Assembly (NCBI RefSeq): GCF_034541975.1
Contig: NZ_JAVYJM010000001.1
Origin: Dermacoccus abyssi
Lineage (GTDB): Bacteria; Actinomycetota; Actinomycetes; Actinomycetales; Dermatophilaceae
DNA length: 64,000 bases
Reading direction: 5' to 3' (one strand)
Shown: piece after piece, positions 35,681 through 43,171 of the stretch
How positions within the stretch are numbered: the first letter of the stretch is position 1
How the letters are laid out: each line of letters begins with the position of its first letter
Translations under genes and position numbers: made by a program
Notes under the pieces: model-generated
What the model was told of the DNA's origin: nothing
The model's database searches: none
The model's input: only the letters and a program-made list of their open reading frames with translations

Positions 35681-36973
35681 GTGCGACCCTCCCGTTTCAC
35701 CGCCGCCCTCGGTCTAGCCTGTGCCGCCTCCCTCGGCCTCGGCGTCACCACGACCGCCACCGCCTCTTCCGCCTCCGCGGCGACGGGCGACTTCTACACG
35801 CCCCCGGCTGCTGTTCCGGCTCAGCCGGGCACCCTCATGAAGTCGGAGAAGTTCTTCACCGGCCTCAACATGTGGGGCAACACGACCCGCATCATGTACT
35901 CCTCCAAGGACGACAACGGGCAGCCCACGGCCGTCACGGGCGCCTACATCGAGCCGTGGTCCGCGTGGAAGGGCCCGGGTCCGCGCCCGGTCGTCGTCTA
36001 CGGCGTCGGCACGATCGGCCAGGGCGACCAGTGCGCGCCGTCGCGGATGATGGCGAGCTCCATCAACCTCTCGACGCCCGGGTCGCTCGGGGTGAACTAC
36101 GAGACGCAGGGGATGAACAACCTGCTCGCCAAGGGCGTCGCCGTCGTCGTCACCGACTACATCGGGCTCGGTACGCCGGGCCGCCCGCACACCTACATGA
36201 ACCGTGACGACCAGGCGCACGCCATGCTCGACGCCGCCCGCGTCGCGAGCAAGGTGCCCGGCGCCACCGTGAAGGCGAACTCCAAGGTCGCGACGTACGG
36301 CTACTCCCAGGGCGGCGGCGCCTCGGCCGCTGCCGTCGAGGCCGCGCCGACGTACGCCCCGGATCTCGACGTCGCCGCCGCCTACGTGGGAGCCCCGCCG
36401 GCCGACCTCGAGAAGGTGCTCGCCGGTGTCGACGGCAGCCCGATCGCGGGCGTCATCGGCTACTTCATCAACGGGGCGGCCAGCTCGAGCGCGGCCGTCA
36501 AGGCGTTCGCCGACGAGAGCGTCAACGCCACGGGCAAGACGATGCTCTCGCGCACGTCGGGTCAGTGCACGGTCGACACCGTCGTGTCCTACGGCTACCG
36601 CAAGACGAGCGACTTCACGGCCACCGGTGAGCCCATCGCGGCCGTCATGGCGCGCAACGAGGAAGTCACCGGGTTCGTGCGCGCGCAGCGCACCGGCACG
36701 ATGAAGCCGACGGCGGCCGTGCGCGTCGCCACGGGCGTCGCGGACGACGTCGTCCCGCACGCTCAGTCGAAGCAGCTCGCACTCGACTGGTGTGGCAAGG
36801 GCGCGAACGTGACGTACGCGCCGATTCCGGGCCTCTCGCTCGGGCCGAAGTCGCTTCTCAACCACGCCAACCCGATGCTGGCCGACCAGCTCACCGCGCG
36901 TGACTGGGTCGTGCAGCGACTCTCCGGAGCGCCCGCGACAGGCAACTGCTCCACCGCGGCGGGCCTCAAGTAG
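35681..36973 (+). CDS. Secreted lipase (LIP family)
   Basis: 430 residues from GTG 35681 with GAAGGA upstream. Sec signal peptide of ~35 residues ending near ASSASAATG. Serine nucleophile S209 in GYSQGG, Asp in GVADDVV and His in LLNHANPM complete an alpha/beta-hydrolase triad. LNMWGNTTRIMYSS and TDYIGLGTPGRPHTYMNR are typical of the secretory lipase family found in Candida and many actinobacteria, which hydrolyse triglycerides or other esters. A TACTGT -10-like hexamer sits at 35642-35647. A strong hairpin follows. Confidence 0.88.
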   Translation: MRPSRFTAALGLACAASLGLGVTTTATASSASAATGDFYTPPAAVPAQPGTLMKSEKFFTGLNMWGNTTRIMYSSKDDNGQPTAVTGAYIEPWSAWKGPGPRPVVVYGVGTIGQGDQCAPSRMMASSINLSTPGSLGVNYETQGMNNLLAKGVAVVVTDYIGLGTPGRPHTYMNRDDQAHAMLDAARVASKVPGATVKANSKVATYGYSQGGGASAAAVEAAPTYAPDLDVAAAYVGAPPADLEKVLAGVDGSPIAGVIGYFINGAASSSAAVKAFADESVNATGKTMLSRTSGQCTVDTVVSYGYRKTSDFTATGEPIAAVMARNEEVTGFVRAQRTGTMKPTAAVRVATGVADDVVPHAQSKQLALDWCGKGANVTYAPIPGLSLGPKSLLNHANPMLADQLTARDWVVQRLSGAPATGNCSTAAGLK

Positions 36974-36989
36974 CTCGTCCGGTACGCAT

Positions 36990-37028
36990 GAAGGCGCCCA
37001 CCCGTGAAGTCGACGGGTGGGCGCCTTC
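36990..37028. terminator. Hairpin terminator after the lipase gene
   Basis: Perfect 16-bp stem (36990-37005 with 37013-37028), 7-base loop, placed between the lipase stop (36973) and the convergent membrane-protein stop (37043). Confidence 0.85.
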
Positions 37029-37042
37029 GTGCGCGCGGAGCG

Positions 37043-37426
37043 TCAGGCCTGTTCGACCCGGGCGCGGTGGATGAGCGCACCCGACCCGAGCCCGATGACG
37101 AGGCCCGCGAAGAACGCACCCATCGCTGGGTACTTGACGAAAACGACAGGCGACAGCGCGACGAGCACGAGGCAGGCAGCGGCCACAGCTGCCGGCGGGA
37201 TGCGCAGCAGCGCGCGGAAGGCGACGAAGCCGACCACGTTGCCGATGAGCCAGCCGACGACCGGGTCGATGAGCCAGCTCGGCTCGGGTAGGAGGCCCTT
37301 GTCCGGCTGGAAAATCCACAGGAGGAGGACGAGGACGCCGAGAGCGACGAGGTCGATGGCGATCCAGGCGGCGGCAGAGAAGGTGATGTCGCCGTCGACG
37401 CGGCGACGGTCGGTGTGGTTGGTCAT
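37043..37426 (-). CDS. Small integral membrane protein
   Basis: 127 residues from ATG 37426 with GAGAGGA upstream. After a charged N-terminus (NHTDRRRVDGD) there are four hydrophobic segments, with a loop FQPDKGLLPEPSWLIDP between the first two. Resembles the many uncharacterised DoxX-size actinobacterial membrane proteins; no family assigned. Independent of its neighbours. The next leftward gene begins 118 bases further on. Confidence 0.6.
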   Translation of the reverse strand: MTNHTDRRRVDGDITFSAAAWIAIDLVALGVLVLLLWIFQPDKGLLPEPSWLIDPVVGWLIGNVVGFVAFRALLRIPPAAVAAACLVLVALSPVVFVKYPAMGAFFAGLVIGLGSGALIHRARVEQA

Positions 37427-37544
37427 GGCGGTTCCTCTCAGGAAGGGGTCTCCATCACTGTGCCCACGCGCCGTGAACATGCGTGCGTCACTGCGGCGAA
37501 TGGAGACGAAACAGTTACCTGACAGTAATTTCCCGAGGTTGTGA

Positions 37545-37706
37545 TCAGCGACCGGTCCGCATGCGGAACAGGACGAAGCAGATGAGCGCCAGGACGATGG
37601 CGACGACCGCGGCGAGTGAACCTCCGGACAGCTTGGCCAGCGCGATACCCAGGGTCACCCCGGCGAGGCCGAGCAGGAAGACGCGCAGACGCGGAGAGTT
37701 GCTCAT
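37545..37706 (-). CDS. 53-residue two-helix membrane protein coupled to ThrE
   Basis: 53 residues: two hydrophobic helices (about 9-28 and 31-47) with Arg-rich ends (MSNSPRLRV... and FRMRTGR). Its ATG overlaps the TGA of the ThrE-type gene upstream (ATGA at 37703-37706), the signature of translational coupling. Hence it may be a small accessory subunit of the exporter. No family recognised. Confidence 0.6.
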   Translation of the reverse strand: MSNSPRLRVFLLGLAGVTLGIALAKLSGGSLAAVVAIVLALICFVLFRMRTGR

Positions 37707-38986
37707 TCCACCAGGGTAGACGCCGCGCGGGCGTCCGCGCGGCGGCGAAGGCCGCGGCGGATCGTGAAGCGCAGGGCTCGGGCGGCGCTCGTGCCGAAGA
37801 CGAGGCCGAGGGCGATGGCGAGCACGACGCTCGTCGCGTTCATCGCCGTCGGCCACGACTCGCGCGGGTCGATGCCGAGCTGGGTCACCGTCACGAGGCC
37901 CAACGAGCCGGGAACGAGGAGCCAGAAGCTGGGCAGGAAGAGCACCATGCGCGACAGCGTCGGGCGGGCCAGGGCGATGACCCACGCGCTGAAGCTCGCG
38001 ACGAAGGCCCCTGCGAGCGCGCCGCCCCAGGCCGGGGCGTCGACCCAGTTCTGCACCGACCACTGCGTCACGTACGTCGAGGCGGTGACGAACAGGACCC
38101 CGGGCGCGAGGCGGCGCGGCACCGACTCCATGAAGCAGATGCCGAGGGTGAGCAGGAAGAGGCCGACGAAGCCCGCGAGCGGGCCGATCTCGTCGACGCG
38201 CGCGTTGGCGAAGGCTTCCGGTGGCACGTCGAGGAGGATGCTCGCACCGGCGACCCCGGCTGCGAACATGACGAGCTGGGTCGTGCCGTAGGCGAGGCGT
38301 GAGGCGCCGGAGACCATGGCCCCGGCGACGAGTTCCGACAACCCCGTGACGAGCAGGGCGCCCGGCAGCAGGACGGCCACGGGCGGCAGCATCGTGCGCA
38401 GCGGGCTCGTGATGAAGCCTGCTTCGAACGCGCCGAAGGCCGCTGCGGCGACGAGGAATCCGGCGAAGAGCGGCAGGAGGGCGCTCGGCACGAGGCGTCG
38501 CCCGGTGAGGCGGATGAGGGCGATCGTGATGGGGCTCGCCACAGCTGCGAACAGCACGCTCGGCCACGTCGGTTGGAGGATGCCGGCAATGCCCGCCGCC
38601 ACGGTGAACCCACCGAGGTACATGCCGGTGACGGGGAAACGGGCACGCTGCGCGCGCAGGCCCTTGAGAGCGTCGAGCGCGGCGGTCGGCGTCAGGGCGC
38701 CCGTCTCGAGGCCGTGCTGGATGCCGGCGACGCGGGCCGTCTGGTCGAGGCGCAGGGAGCCCTCGATCGACTCGAACGTCGCCGGGGCGCCGTGGCCGAG
38801 GCTGAGCGTGACACCGTCCGGGGTGGCGTTGATCTGCGCACCGGGGAGACCGATCGCGCGGGCTGCGCGCACGACGTCCTCGGTGGCCTCGTGGGCACCG
38901 GCGCCGCCGGCCATGTGCGCGGCCGCGAGGTAGACGAGCAGCTGACGCGTCTGGGCGTCAGTGAGGTCGTCGGGGCTCGCAGTCAC
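37703..38986 (-). CDS. Threonine/serine exporter family protein (ThrE-type)
   Basis: 427 residues. The cytosolic N-terminal domain (to ~120, with GLPGAQINATPDGVTLSL) is followed by ten hydrophobic segments; SPLRTMLPPVAVLLPGALLV and the duplicated permease halves fit ThrE (DUF1212 plus DUF3815 fused). In Corynebacterium ThrE exports threonine and serine. GTG start at 38986, with TACCAT (38993-38998) exactly six bases upstream, predicting leaderless GTG initiation. A second ThrE homologue lies at 48726-50117. Confidence 0.85.
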   Translation of the reverse strand: MTASPDDLTDAQTRQLLVYLAAAHMAGGAGAHEATEDVVRAARAIGLPGAQINATPDGVTLSLGHGAPATFESIEGSLRLDQTARVAGIQHGLETGALTPTAALDALKGLRAQRARFPVTGMYLGGFTVAAGIAGILQPTWPSVLFAAVASPITIALIRLTGRRLVPSALLPLFAGFLVAAAAFGAFEAGFITSPLRTMLPPVAVLLPGALLVTGLSELVAGAMVSGASRLAYGTTQLVMFAAGVAGASILLDVPPEAFANARVDEIGPLAGFVGLFLLTLGICFMESVPRRLAPGVLFVTASTYVTQWSVQNWVDAPAWGGALAGAFVASFSAWVIALARPTLSRMVLFLPSFWLLVPGSLGLVTVTQLGIDPRESWPTAMNATSVVLAIALGLVFGTSAARALRFTIRRGLRRRADARAASTLVE

Positions 38987-39036
38987 CGGACGATGGTACG
39001 CGTGCCTTCACGTGCCGAGCCGCCCCTCGCGTTCGT

Positions 39037-39094
39037 GGTGACGTTCGTTGCGGTTGGTGACGTTGCACCGTCACCAACCGCAGCAAACGTCACC
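39037..39094. repeat. Two-tier palindrome, TGCGGTTGG family, copy 2
   Basis: Inner 14-bp perfect stem (39049-39062 with 39069-39082) and outer 9-bp perfect stem (39037-39045 with 39086-39094), separated on both sides by symmetric 3-base spacers; loop 6 bases. Arms read GGTGACGTT and TGCGGTTGGTGACG. Ends two bases before the amidohydrolase stop codon. Confidence 0.75.
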
Positions 39095-39096
39095 AG

Positions 39097-40047
39097 CTAG
39101 GAGCGGGGCTCGAGCAGTCTGGCGGCGTTGTCGTGGAGAACGCCGCGCATCCAGTCGTCACCGAGGTCGAGGCGCGCAAGGGCGTCGAGCTGGTGGATGT
39201 AGGGGTAAGGGATGTTGGGGAAGTCGCTGCCCAGCACCACCTTGTCGCCGATGTCGACGAGGCGCGGCAGATACTCGCGCGGGTACGGCGTGAGCGATTC
39301 GGTGAAGTCGGTGAACGCCATCGTCGTGTCGAGGTGGACGCGTTCGAAGCGTTCGGCGAGGTCGAGGAAGCGCCCGTACTCGGAGTTGCCCATGTGGGCG
39401 ATGAGGAGCGTCAGCGCGGGGTGGCGCTCAAGAAGGGATTCGACGCGGTCAGGACCCGTGAACTCACCTGGCATCGGGCCGGAGCCGCAGTGGATGACGA
39501 CGGGCGCGCCCTTCGCCTCGAGCTGTGCCCACACGTCGTCGAGGGTGGGATCGAGAGGGTCGTAGCCGCCGACCTGGATGTGCACCTTGAAGATCTGCGC
39601 ACCCGCGTCGAGGGCCTCGGCGACGTAGGTGGGAGCCTCGGGTTCGGCGTAGAACGTGGCGCTCGGGATGGCCTCCGGCGTGTTCGCGGCGAACTCGCGC
39701 GACCACGCGTTGAGCCATTCGGCCATGCCCGGCCGGTGCGGGTAATTGAGGGAGCTGAAGCGGACGACGCCGAAGTCACGCAGGGTGGCAACGCGCTCGG
39801 CTTCGTCGGTGCGGTAGGTGATCGTCCACGGCCCCGCCGCGGTCTCGATGGCGTCGAAGTAGCCCCACACCTTGTCGAGCACGTTCTGCGGCATGAAGTG
39901 GGTGTGGACGTCGATGAGGCCCGGCAGCCCGAGACGCTGGGCGTACGCGCGGACCTGGGCAGCTTCGTCGTGTCGGCTCGGGTTCGTCACCACGCCAGGA
40001 TGCCGCAGAGGGGCGGTGTCGGTGGGCGAACGCGGCCGTTCGTTCAT
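39097..40047 (-). CDS. Amidohydrolase-family TIM-barrel protein (Amidohydrolase 2)
   Basis: 316 residues. Metal ligands DVHTHF (HxH), a later His in VVIHCGSGP and LLIAHMGNSEYG, and the terminal Asp in VLGSDFPNIPY follow the ACMSD/decarboxylase-like amidohydrolase pattern. Likely a zinc-dependent hydrolase or decarboxylase on a small carboxylate; substrate unknown. The start at 40047 has no visible ribosome site; a downstream GTG near the sequence VTNPSRHDEA is a possible alternative. The 3' end is followed by a 58-bp palindrome. Confidence 0.8.
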   Translation of the reverse strand: MNERPRSPTDTAPLRHPGVVTNPSRHDEAAQVRAYAQRLGLPGLIDVHTHFMPQNVLDKVWGYFDAIETAAGPWTITYRTDEAERVATLRDFGVVRFSSLNYPHRPGMAEWLNAWSREFAANTPEAIPSATFYAEPEAPTYVAEALDAGAQIFKVHIQVGGYDPLDPTLDDVWAQLEAKGAPVVIHCGSGPMPGEFTGPDRVESLLERHPALTLLIAHMGNSEYGRFLDLAERFERVHLDTTMAFTDFTESLTPYPREYLPRLVDIGDKVVLGSDFPNIPYPYIHQLDALARLDLGDDWMRGVLHDNAARLLEPRS

Positions 40048-40138
40048 CGCGCGCGTCGGGTGAACAGGCTGTAGAACGACAAAAGGGCCGGTGGCACGCG
40101 GTTATTTGCATGCCCACCGACCCTTCGGGCCGTCCCGA

Positions 40139-40867
40139 TCAGACGGAGCAGTGGTCGCCTTCGCAGGACGGACCGTGGTCGTGGGCGTCCTGGGCCTTGG
40201 GGGAGTCGGTGCTTGCCGCGCCCGCTTCGCCGCGGAGCTCGTTCCACGTCTGTGCGAGAGCCTGCTCGAACAGCTCGACGGGCTGTGCACCCGAGATGGC
40301 GTACTTCTCGCCGAGCACGAAGAACGGCACGCCGCTGATGCCGAGCGCGCGGGCCTGCTCCTCGTCACCGCGCACGTCGTCGGCGAAGTCGGTGCCCGCG
40401 AGCAGCGCTCGCACCTGGTCGGAGGGCAGTTCCAGCTCTTCGCCGAGGCGCTGCAGCTCGGTCGTGTCGCCGACCGCAACGCCCTCGGTGAAGTAAGCGC
40501 GCATGAGGCGCTCGTGCGCTTCGGTGGCGCGCCCGTGCTGGGCGGCCAGGTGGACGAGACGGTGAGCGTCGAACGTGTTGCCGAACCTGGCCTCACGCCA
40601 GTTGAACTCGAGGCCGACCTCGGCGGCGCGGGCCGCGATGTCCTCCTGGCTGCGCTGCGACTGCTCCGGCGTCATGCCGTACTTTGCGGCGATCTTCTCG
40701 ACGAGGGTGCCGTCGGGAACGGCCTCGATCGTCGGGTCGAGTTCGTAGGAGTGCCAGACGATCTCCACGTCGTCAGCGTGCTCGAAACCGTCTAGCGCGA
40801 GCTCGAGGTGACGCTTACCGATGTAGCAGAACGGGCAGACGATGTCGCTCCAGATGTCGATCTTCAC
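40139..40867 (-). CDS. DsbA-family oxidoreductase, FrnE type
   Basis: 242 residues from GTG 40867, chosen because KIDIWSDIVCPFCYIGK then opens the protein as in FrnE. Redox CxxC is C11-P-F-C14, followed by the helical insert and the cis-Pro loop SGVPFFVLGEKYAISGAQP. The C-terminal tail is unusual: HDHGPSCEGDHCSV, with two Cys and three His, a possible metal-binding or redox extension. No signal peptide, so cytosolic. Divergent from a small membrane-protein gene across a region with a 17-bp hairpin. Confidence 0.85.
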   Translation of the reverse strand: MKIDIWSDIVCPFCYIGKRHLELALDGFEHADDVEIVWHSYELDPTIEAVPDGTLVEKIAAKYGMTPEQSQRSQEDIAARAAEVGLEFNWREARFGNTFDAHRLVHLAAQHGRATEAHERLMRAYFTEGVAVGDTTELQRLGEELELPSDQVRALLAGTDFADDVRGDEEQARALGISGVPFFVLGEKYAISGAQPVELFEQALAQTWNELRGEAGAASTDSPKAQDAHDHGPSCEGDHCSV

Positions 40868-40953
40868 GCCGGGTGCAACGTCGTGGGGGCAGGTTCGATT
40901 CCGCACAGGCACCGGCGGGAGCCCCACCCCGGTGTGTTGTTCTGGGGAGACAC

Positions 40954-41010
40954 GCACGCCCCCTCCCGTCACAGGAGCCGAGCGGCGCTGCCCGACGGGA
41001 GGGGGCGTGC
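40954..41010. promoter_or_regulatory. 17-bp inverted repeat in a divergent intergenic region
   Basis: Perfect stem (40954-40970 with 40994-41010) enclosing 23 bases, between the starts of FrnE (40867, leftward) and the PLDN-type gene (41018, rightward). It is too close to both starts to be a simple terminator. The right arm contains GGGAGGGGG, so hairpin formation could hide the ribosome site of the rightward gene. Confidence 0.5.
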
Positions 41011-41017
41011 TGGGCCG

Positions 41018-41251
41018 ATGGCCCGGGCCCGATCCGAGGGGGCGCAAGCCGTCGCGACGGACTCGTTCGTCGTCTTCGCCGTTGCCGTGGTGGCCCTCTG
41101 GGTCGTCACGATCGTGTCGATCCTGCGCTCGAGCTACACGTGGGGAATCAAGGCGTTGGCGCTGCTCGCAACCCTCCTCTTCCCGTTCGTCAGTTTCCTC
41201 GCGTGGTTCCTGTGGGTGAAGAAGCAGCAGCCCGGGTACGCGGGACGCTGA
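41018..41251 (+). CDS. Small membrane protein resembling phospholipase D nuclease N-terminal domain (PLDN)
   Basis: 77 residues. Two hydrophobic helices (about 16-35 and 44-64) and the spacing VTIVSILRSS...KALALLATLLFPFVSFLAWFLW then KK recall the two-helix PLDN domain found alone in many Gram-positive bacteria. The C-terminus QPGYAGR is short and basic. Start inferred at ATG 41018, downstream of a hairpin whose arm contains the likely ribosome site. Function unknown. Confidence 0.6.
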   Translation: MARARSEGAQAVATDSFVVFAVAVVALWVVTIVSILRSSYTWGIKALALLATLLFPFVSFLAWFLWVKKQQPGYAGR

Positions 41252-41268
41252 CGGGGGCAGCGTCAGGC

Positions 41269-41331
41269 TGGGCAGACTCCCCTGCGGTTGGGTAGCGGCA
41301 GACTCTGCCCAACCGCAGGAAACCCTGCCCA
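41269..41331. repeat. Two-tier palindrome, TGCGGTTGG family, copy 3
   Basis: Inner 15-bp stem (41281-41295 with 41305-41319, one G-U) and outer 7-bp stem TGGGCAG/CTGCCCA (41269-41275 with 41325-41331), with symmetric 5-base spacers and a 9-base loop. Core arms TGCGGTTGGGTAG and CTCTGCCCAACCGCA are nearly the same as copy 1. Lies between convergent genes ending at 41251 and 41356. Confidence 0.75.
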
Positions 41332-41355
41332 ACGAGCGTCAGGGCTAGAGCTGAC

Positions 41356-42624
41356 TCACCAGAGCGTCATCGACTCCCGCAGAACGCGCTCGACGTCGGC
41401 CTCCGTGATCTCGACCGGCGCGGTGGCGAGCAGGCGCTGCTGCTTCATCGTGCCCTCGGCGAGCTTGGCCACGTCGTTTTCCGAGTAGCCCACGGCCGTG
41501 AGGCCGTTGGGGAAGCCGATGTCGCGCATGAGCCGACGCAGGGCATCCGGCAGCGCGTCGCGGCCGAGGTCGCGTGTTGACGTGTCTGGTTCGAGCAGCG
41601 CCGCCATCTCGTGGTGACGCTCCGGGTTCGCCGGGTAGAGCAGTGCGAAGGCCGCGGGCGCCGTCAGGGCGACGGCCATGCCGTGCGGCACCATCGCATG
41701 GTCGGCGTCGTAGCCGTCCGGGCGGAACTCTCGCACCATCCCGGCGATCGGGTACGCGTTCGCGTGCGGAAGGTGGACGCCCGCGTTGCCGAACCCCATG
41801 CCCGCGAACGTGGCCGCGAGCGCCATCGCACCGCGCGCCTCGGTGTTGGCGCCGTCGTTCACGGCGGTACGGAACGACCCGGCGAGCAACCGCACGGCCT
41901 CCCGCGACCACATGTCGCTGATCGGGTTCGCGCCGCAGTAGGGCACTCGCTCATCGGCCTTCTTGCGGGCGAACTCGGTGTACGGCTTGGCCGTGTAGCT
42001 CTCGAGCGCGTGGCACAGGATGTCCATGCCCGACGCCGCGGTGACGCCGGCGGGCTGGCTGATCGTGAGGTCGGGGTCGATGACGGCCATCCGCGGGCGC
42101 AGCGCCGGGTGGCTGATGCCGGTCTTGACGTTCTGTTCGAGGACGTCGAGCACGCAGATCGTCGTCGACTCGCTGCCCGTGCCCGCCGTCGTCGGCACCG
42201 CGATGAGCGGCACGAGGGGCCTCGTCGGGTTCGCGCCACCGCCGACGGGCGCGTTGACGTAGTCCATCAGTTCGCCGTCGTTCGTCGTCATGAGGTTGAT
42301 GGCCTTGGCGGTGTCGATGCTCGACCCGCCTCCGACAGCGACGATGACGTCCCACGGTCCGTGCTCGCGCGCCCACGCGGCGGCCTCCTCGAGGGAGGCG
42401 TCCGTCGGTTCGACGTGCGAGTCGGTGAAGACGTCGACCCGCACGCCCGCACCCTCAAGGGCCTCGACGACCGGGGTGACGATGCCCGCGGCCGCGACGC
42501 CGGGGTCGCTCACGACGGCGGCGGTCCGAGCGCCCAGCGTCGTCGCGTCGTGGCCGAGTTCGGTGACGGCTCCGGTGCCGTACTTCAGTTGCGGGCTGCC
42601 GTAGGTGAAGATCGTCTCGCTCAT
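41356..42624 (-). CDS. Iron-containing alcohol dehydrogenase, hydroxyacid-oxoacid transhydrogenase-like
   Basis: 422 residues. NAD motif VGGGSSIDTAKA, PTTAGTGSE, and iron ligands in GMDILCHALESYT, GVHLPHANAYP and HAMVPHG define group III alcohol dehydrogenases. YCGANPISDMW and the MGFGNAGVHLPHANAY stretch are characteristic of ADHFE1-type hydroxyacid-oxoacid transhydrogenases, which couple 4-hydroxybutyrate oxidation to 2-ketoglutarate reduction. TAGCGT (42632-42637) lies seven bases before the ATG. A broken VOC gene follows upstream on the same strand. Confidence 0.85.
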   Translation of the reverse strand: MSETIFTYGSPQLKYGTGAVTELGHDATTLGARTAAVVSDPGVAAAGIVTPVVEALEGAGVRVDVFTDSHVEPTDASLEEAAAWAREHGPWDVIVAVGGGSSIDTAKAINLMTTNDGELMDYVNAPVGGGANPTRPLVPLIAVPTTAGTGSESTTICVLDVLEQNVKTGISHPALRPRMAVIDPDLTISQPAGVTAASGMDILCHALESYTAKPYTEFARKKADERVPYCGANPISDMWSREAVRLLAGSFRTAVNDGANTEARGAMALAATFAGMGFGNAGVHLPHANAYPIAGMVREFRPDGYDADHAMVPHGMAVALTAPAAFALLYPANPERHHEMAALLEPDTSTRDLGRDALPDALRRLMRDIGFPNGLTAVGYSENDVAKLAEGTMKQQRLLATAPVEITEADVERVLRESMTLW

Positions 42625-42679
42625 GGCTCCGACGCTACGCGCGAGGCGAGCGCGTGCACGGGTATCGGGCCCCGGAAAT

Positions 42680-43116
42680 TCAGCGCTTCGTCAGGTCCTC
42701 GGCCAACATGACGAGGATGCCGCTCGGTCCGCGCACGTAGGTGAGCGCGAAGACGTCCTGGTAGTTCGCGACGCCCCGCAGCAGGTGGCAGCCGTGCCGT
42801 GCGGCGACGGCGAGCGCTTCGTCGAGGTCGTCGACGCGGAACGCCACACGGTGCATGCCGATCTCGTGCGGCAGCGTCGGCTCGGTCGCGATCGCGTCGG
42901 GGTGGAGGTACTCGAACAGCTCGATCCGCCCCGAGCCGTCCGGCACCTCGAGCAGCGCGACCTTGGCGTGGTTGCCGTCGAGTCCGACCGCAGTGTCGGC
43001 CCAATCGCCGCTCACCTCGTCACGCCCGACGACGTCCAGGCCGAGGTCGGTGAAAAGGCGACGGCGGCGTCTAGGTCGTCGACGGCAATGCCGACGTTGT
43101 CCACGGTGATGGCCAT
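42680..43116 (-). pseudogene. VOC-superfamily (methylmalonyl-CoA epimerase-like) gene broken by a one-base deletion
   Basis: From ATG 43116: MAITVDNVGIAVDDLDAAVAF, then the frame is lost at a run of four A on the plus strand (43053-43056; five needed). With one base restored it continues FTDLGLDVVGRDEVSGDWAD to the stop at 42680, giving a 145-residue two-module VOC protein with HRVAFRVDDLDEAL in the second half. Length 437 is 3n-1. TAGCGT (43124-43129) remains seven bases upstream of the ATG. Confidence 0.8.
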
Positions 43117-43171
43117 GACCGTCACGCTACCGAGGGGCGGCTGTTCCTCCGCGCCGATCGACGCTACGACC

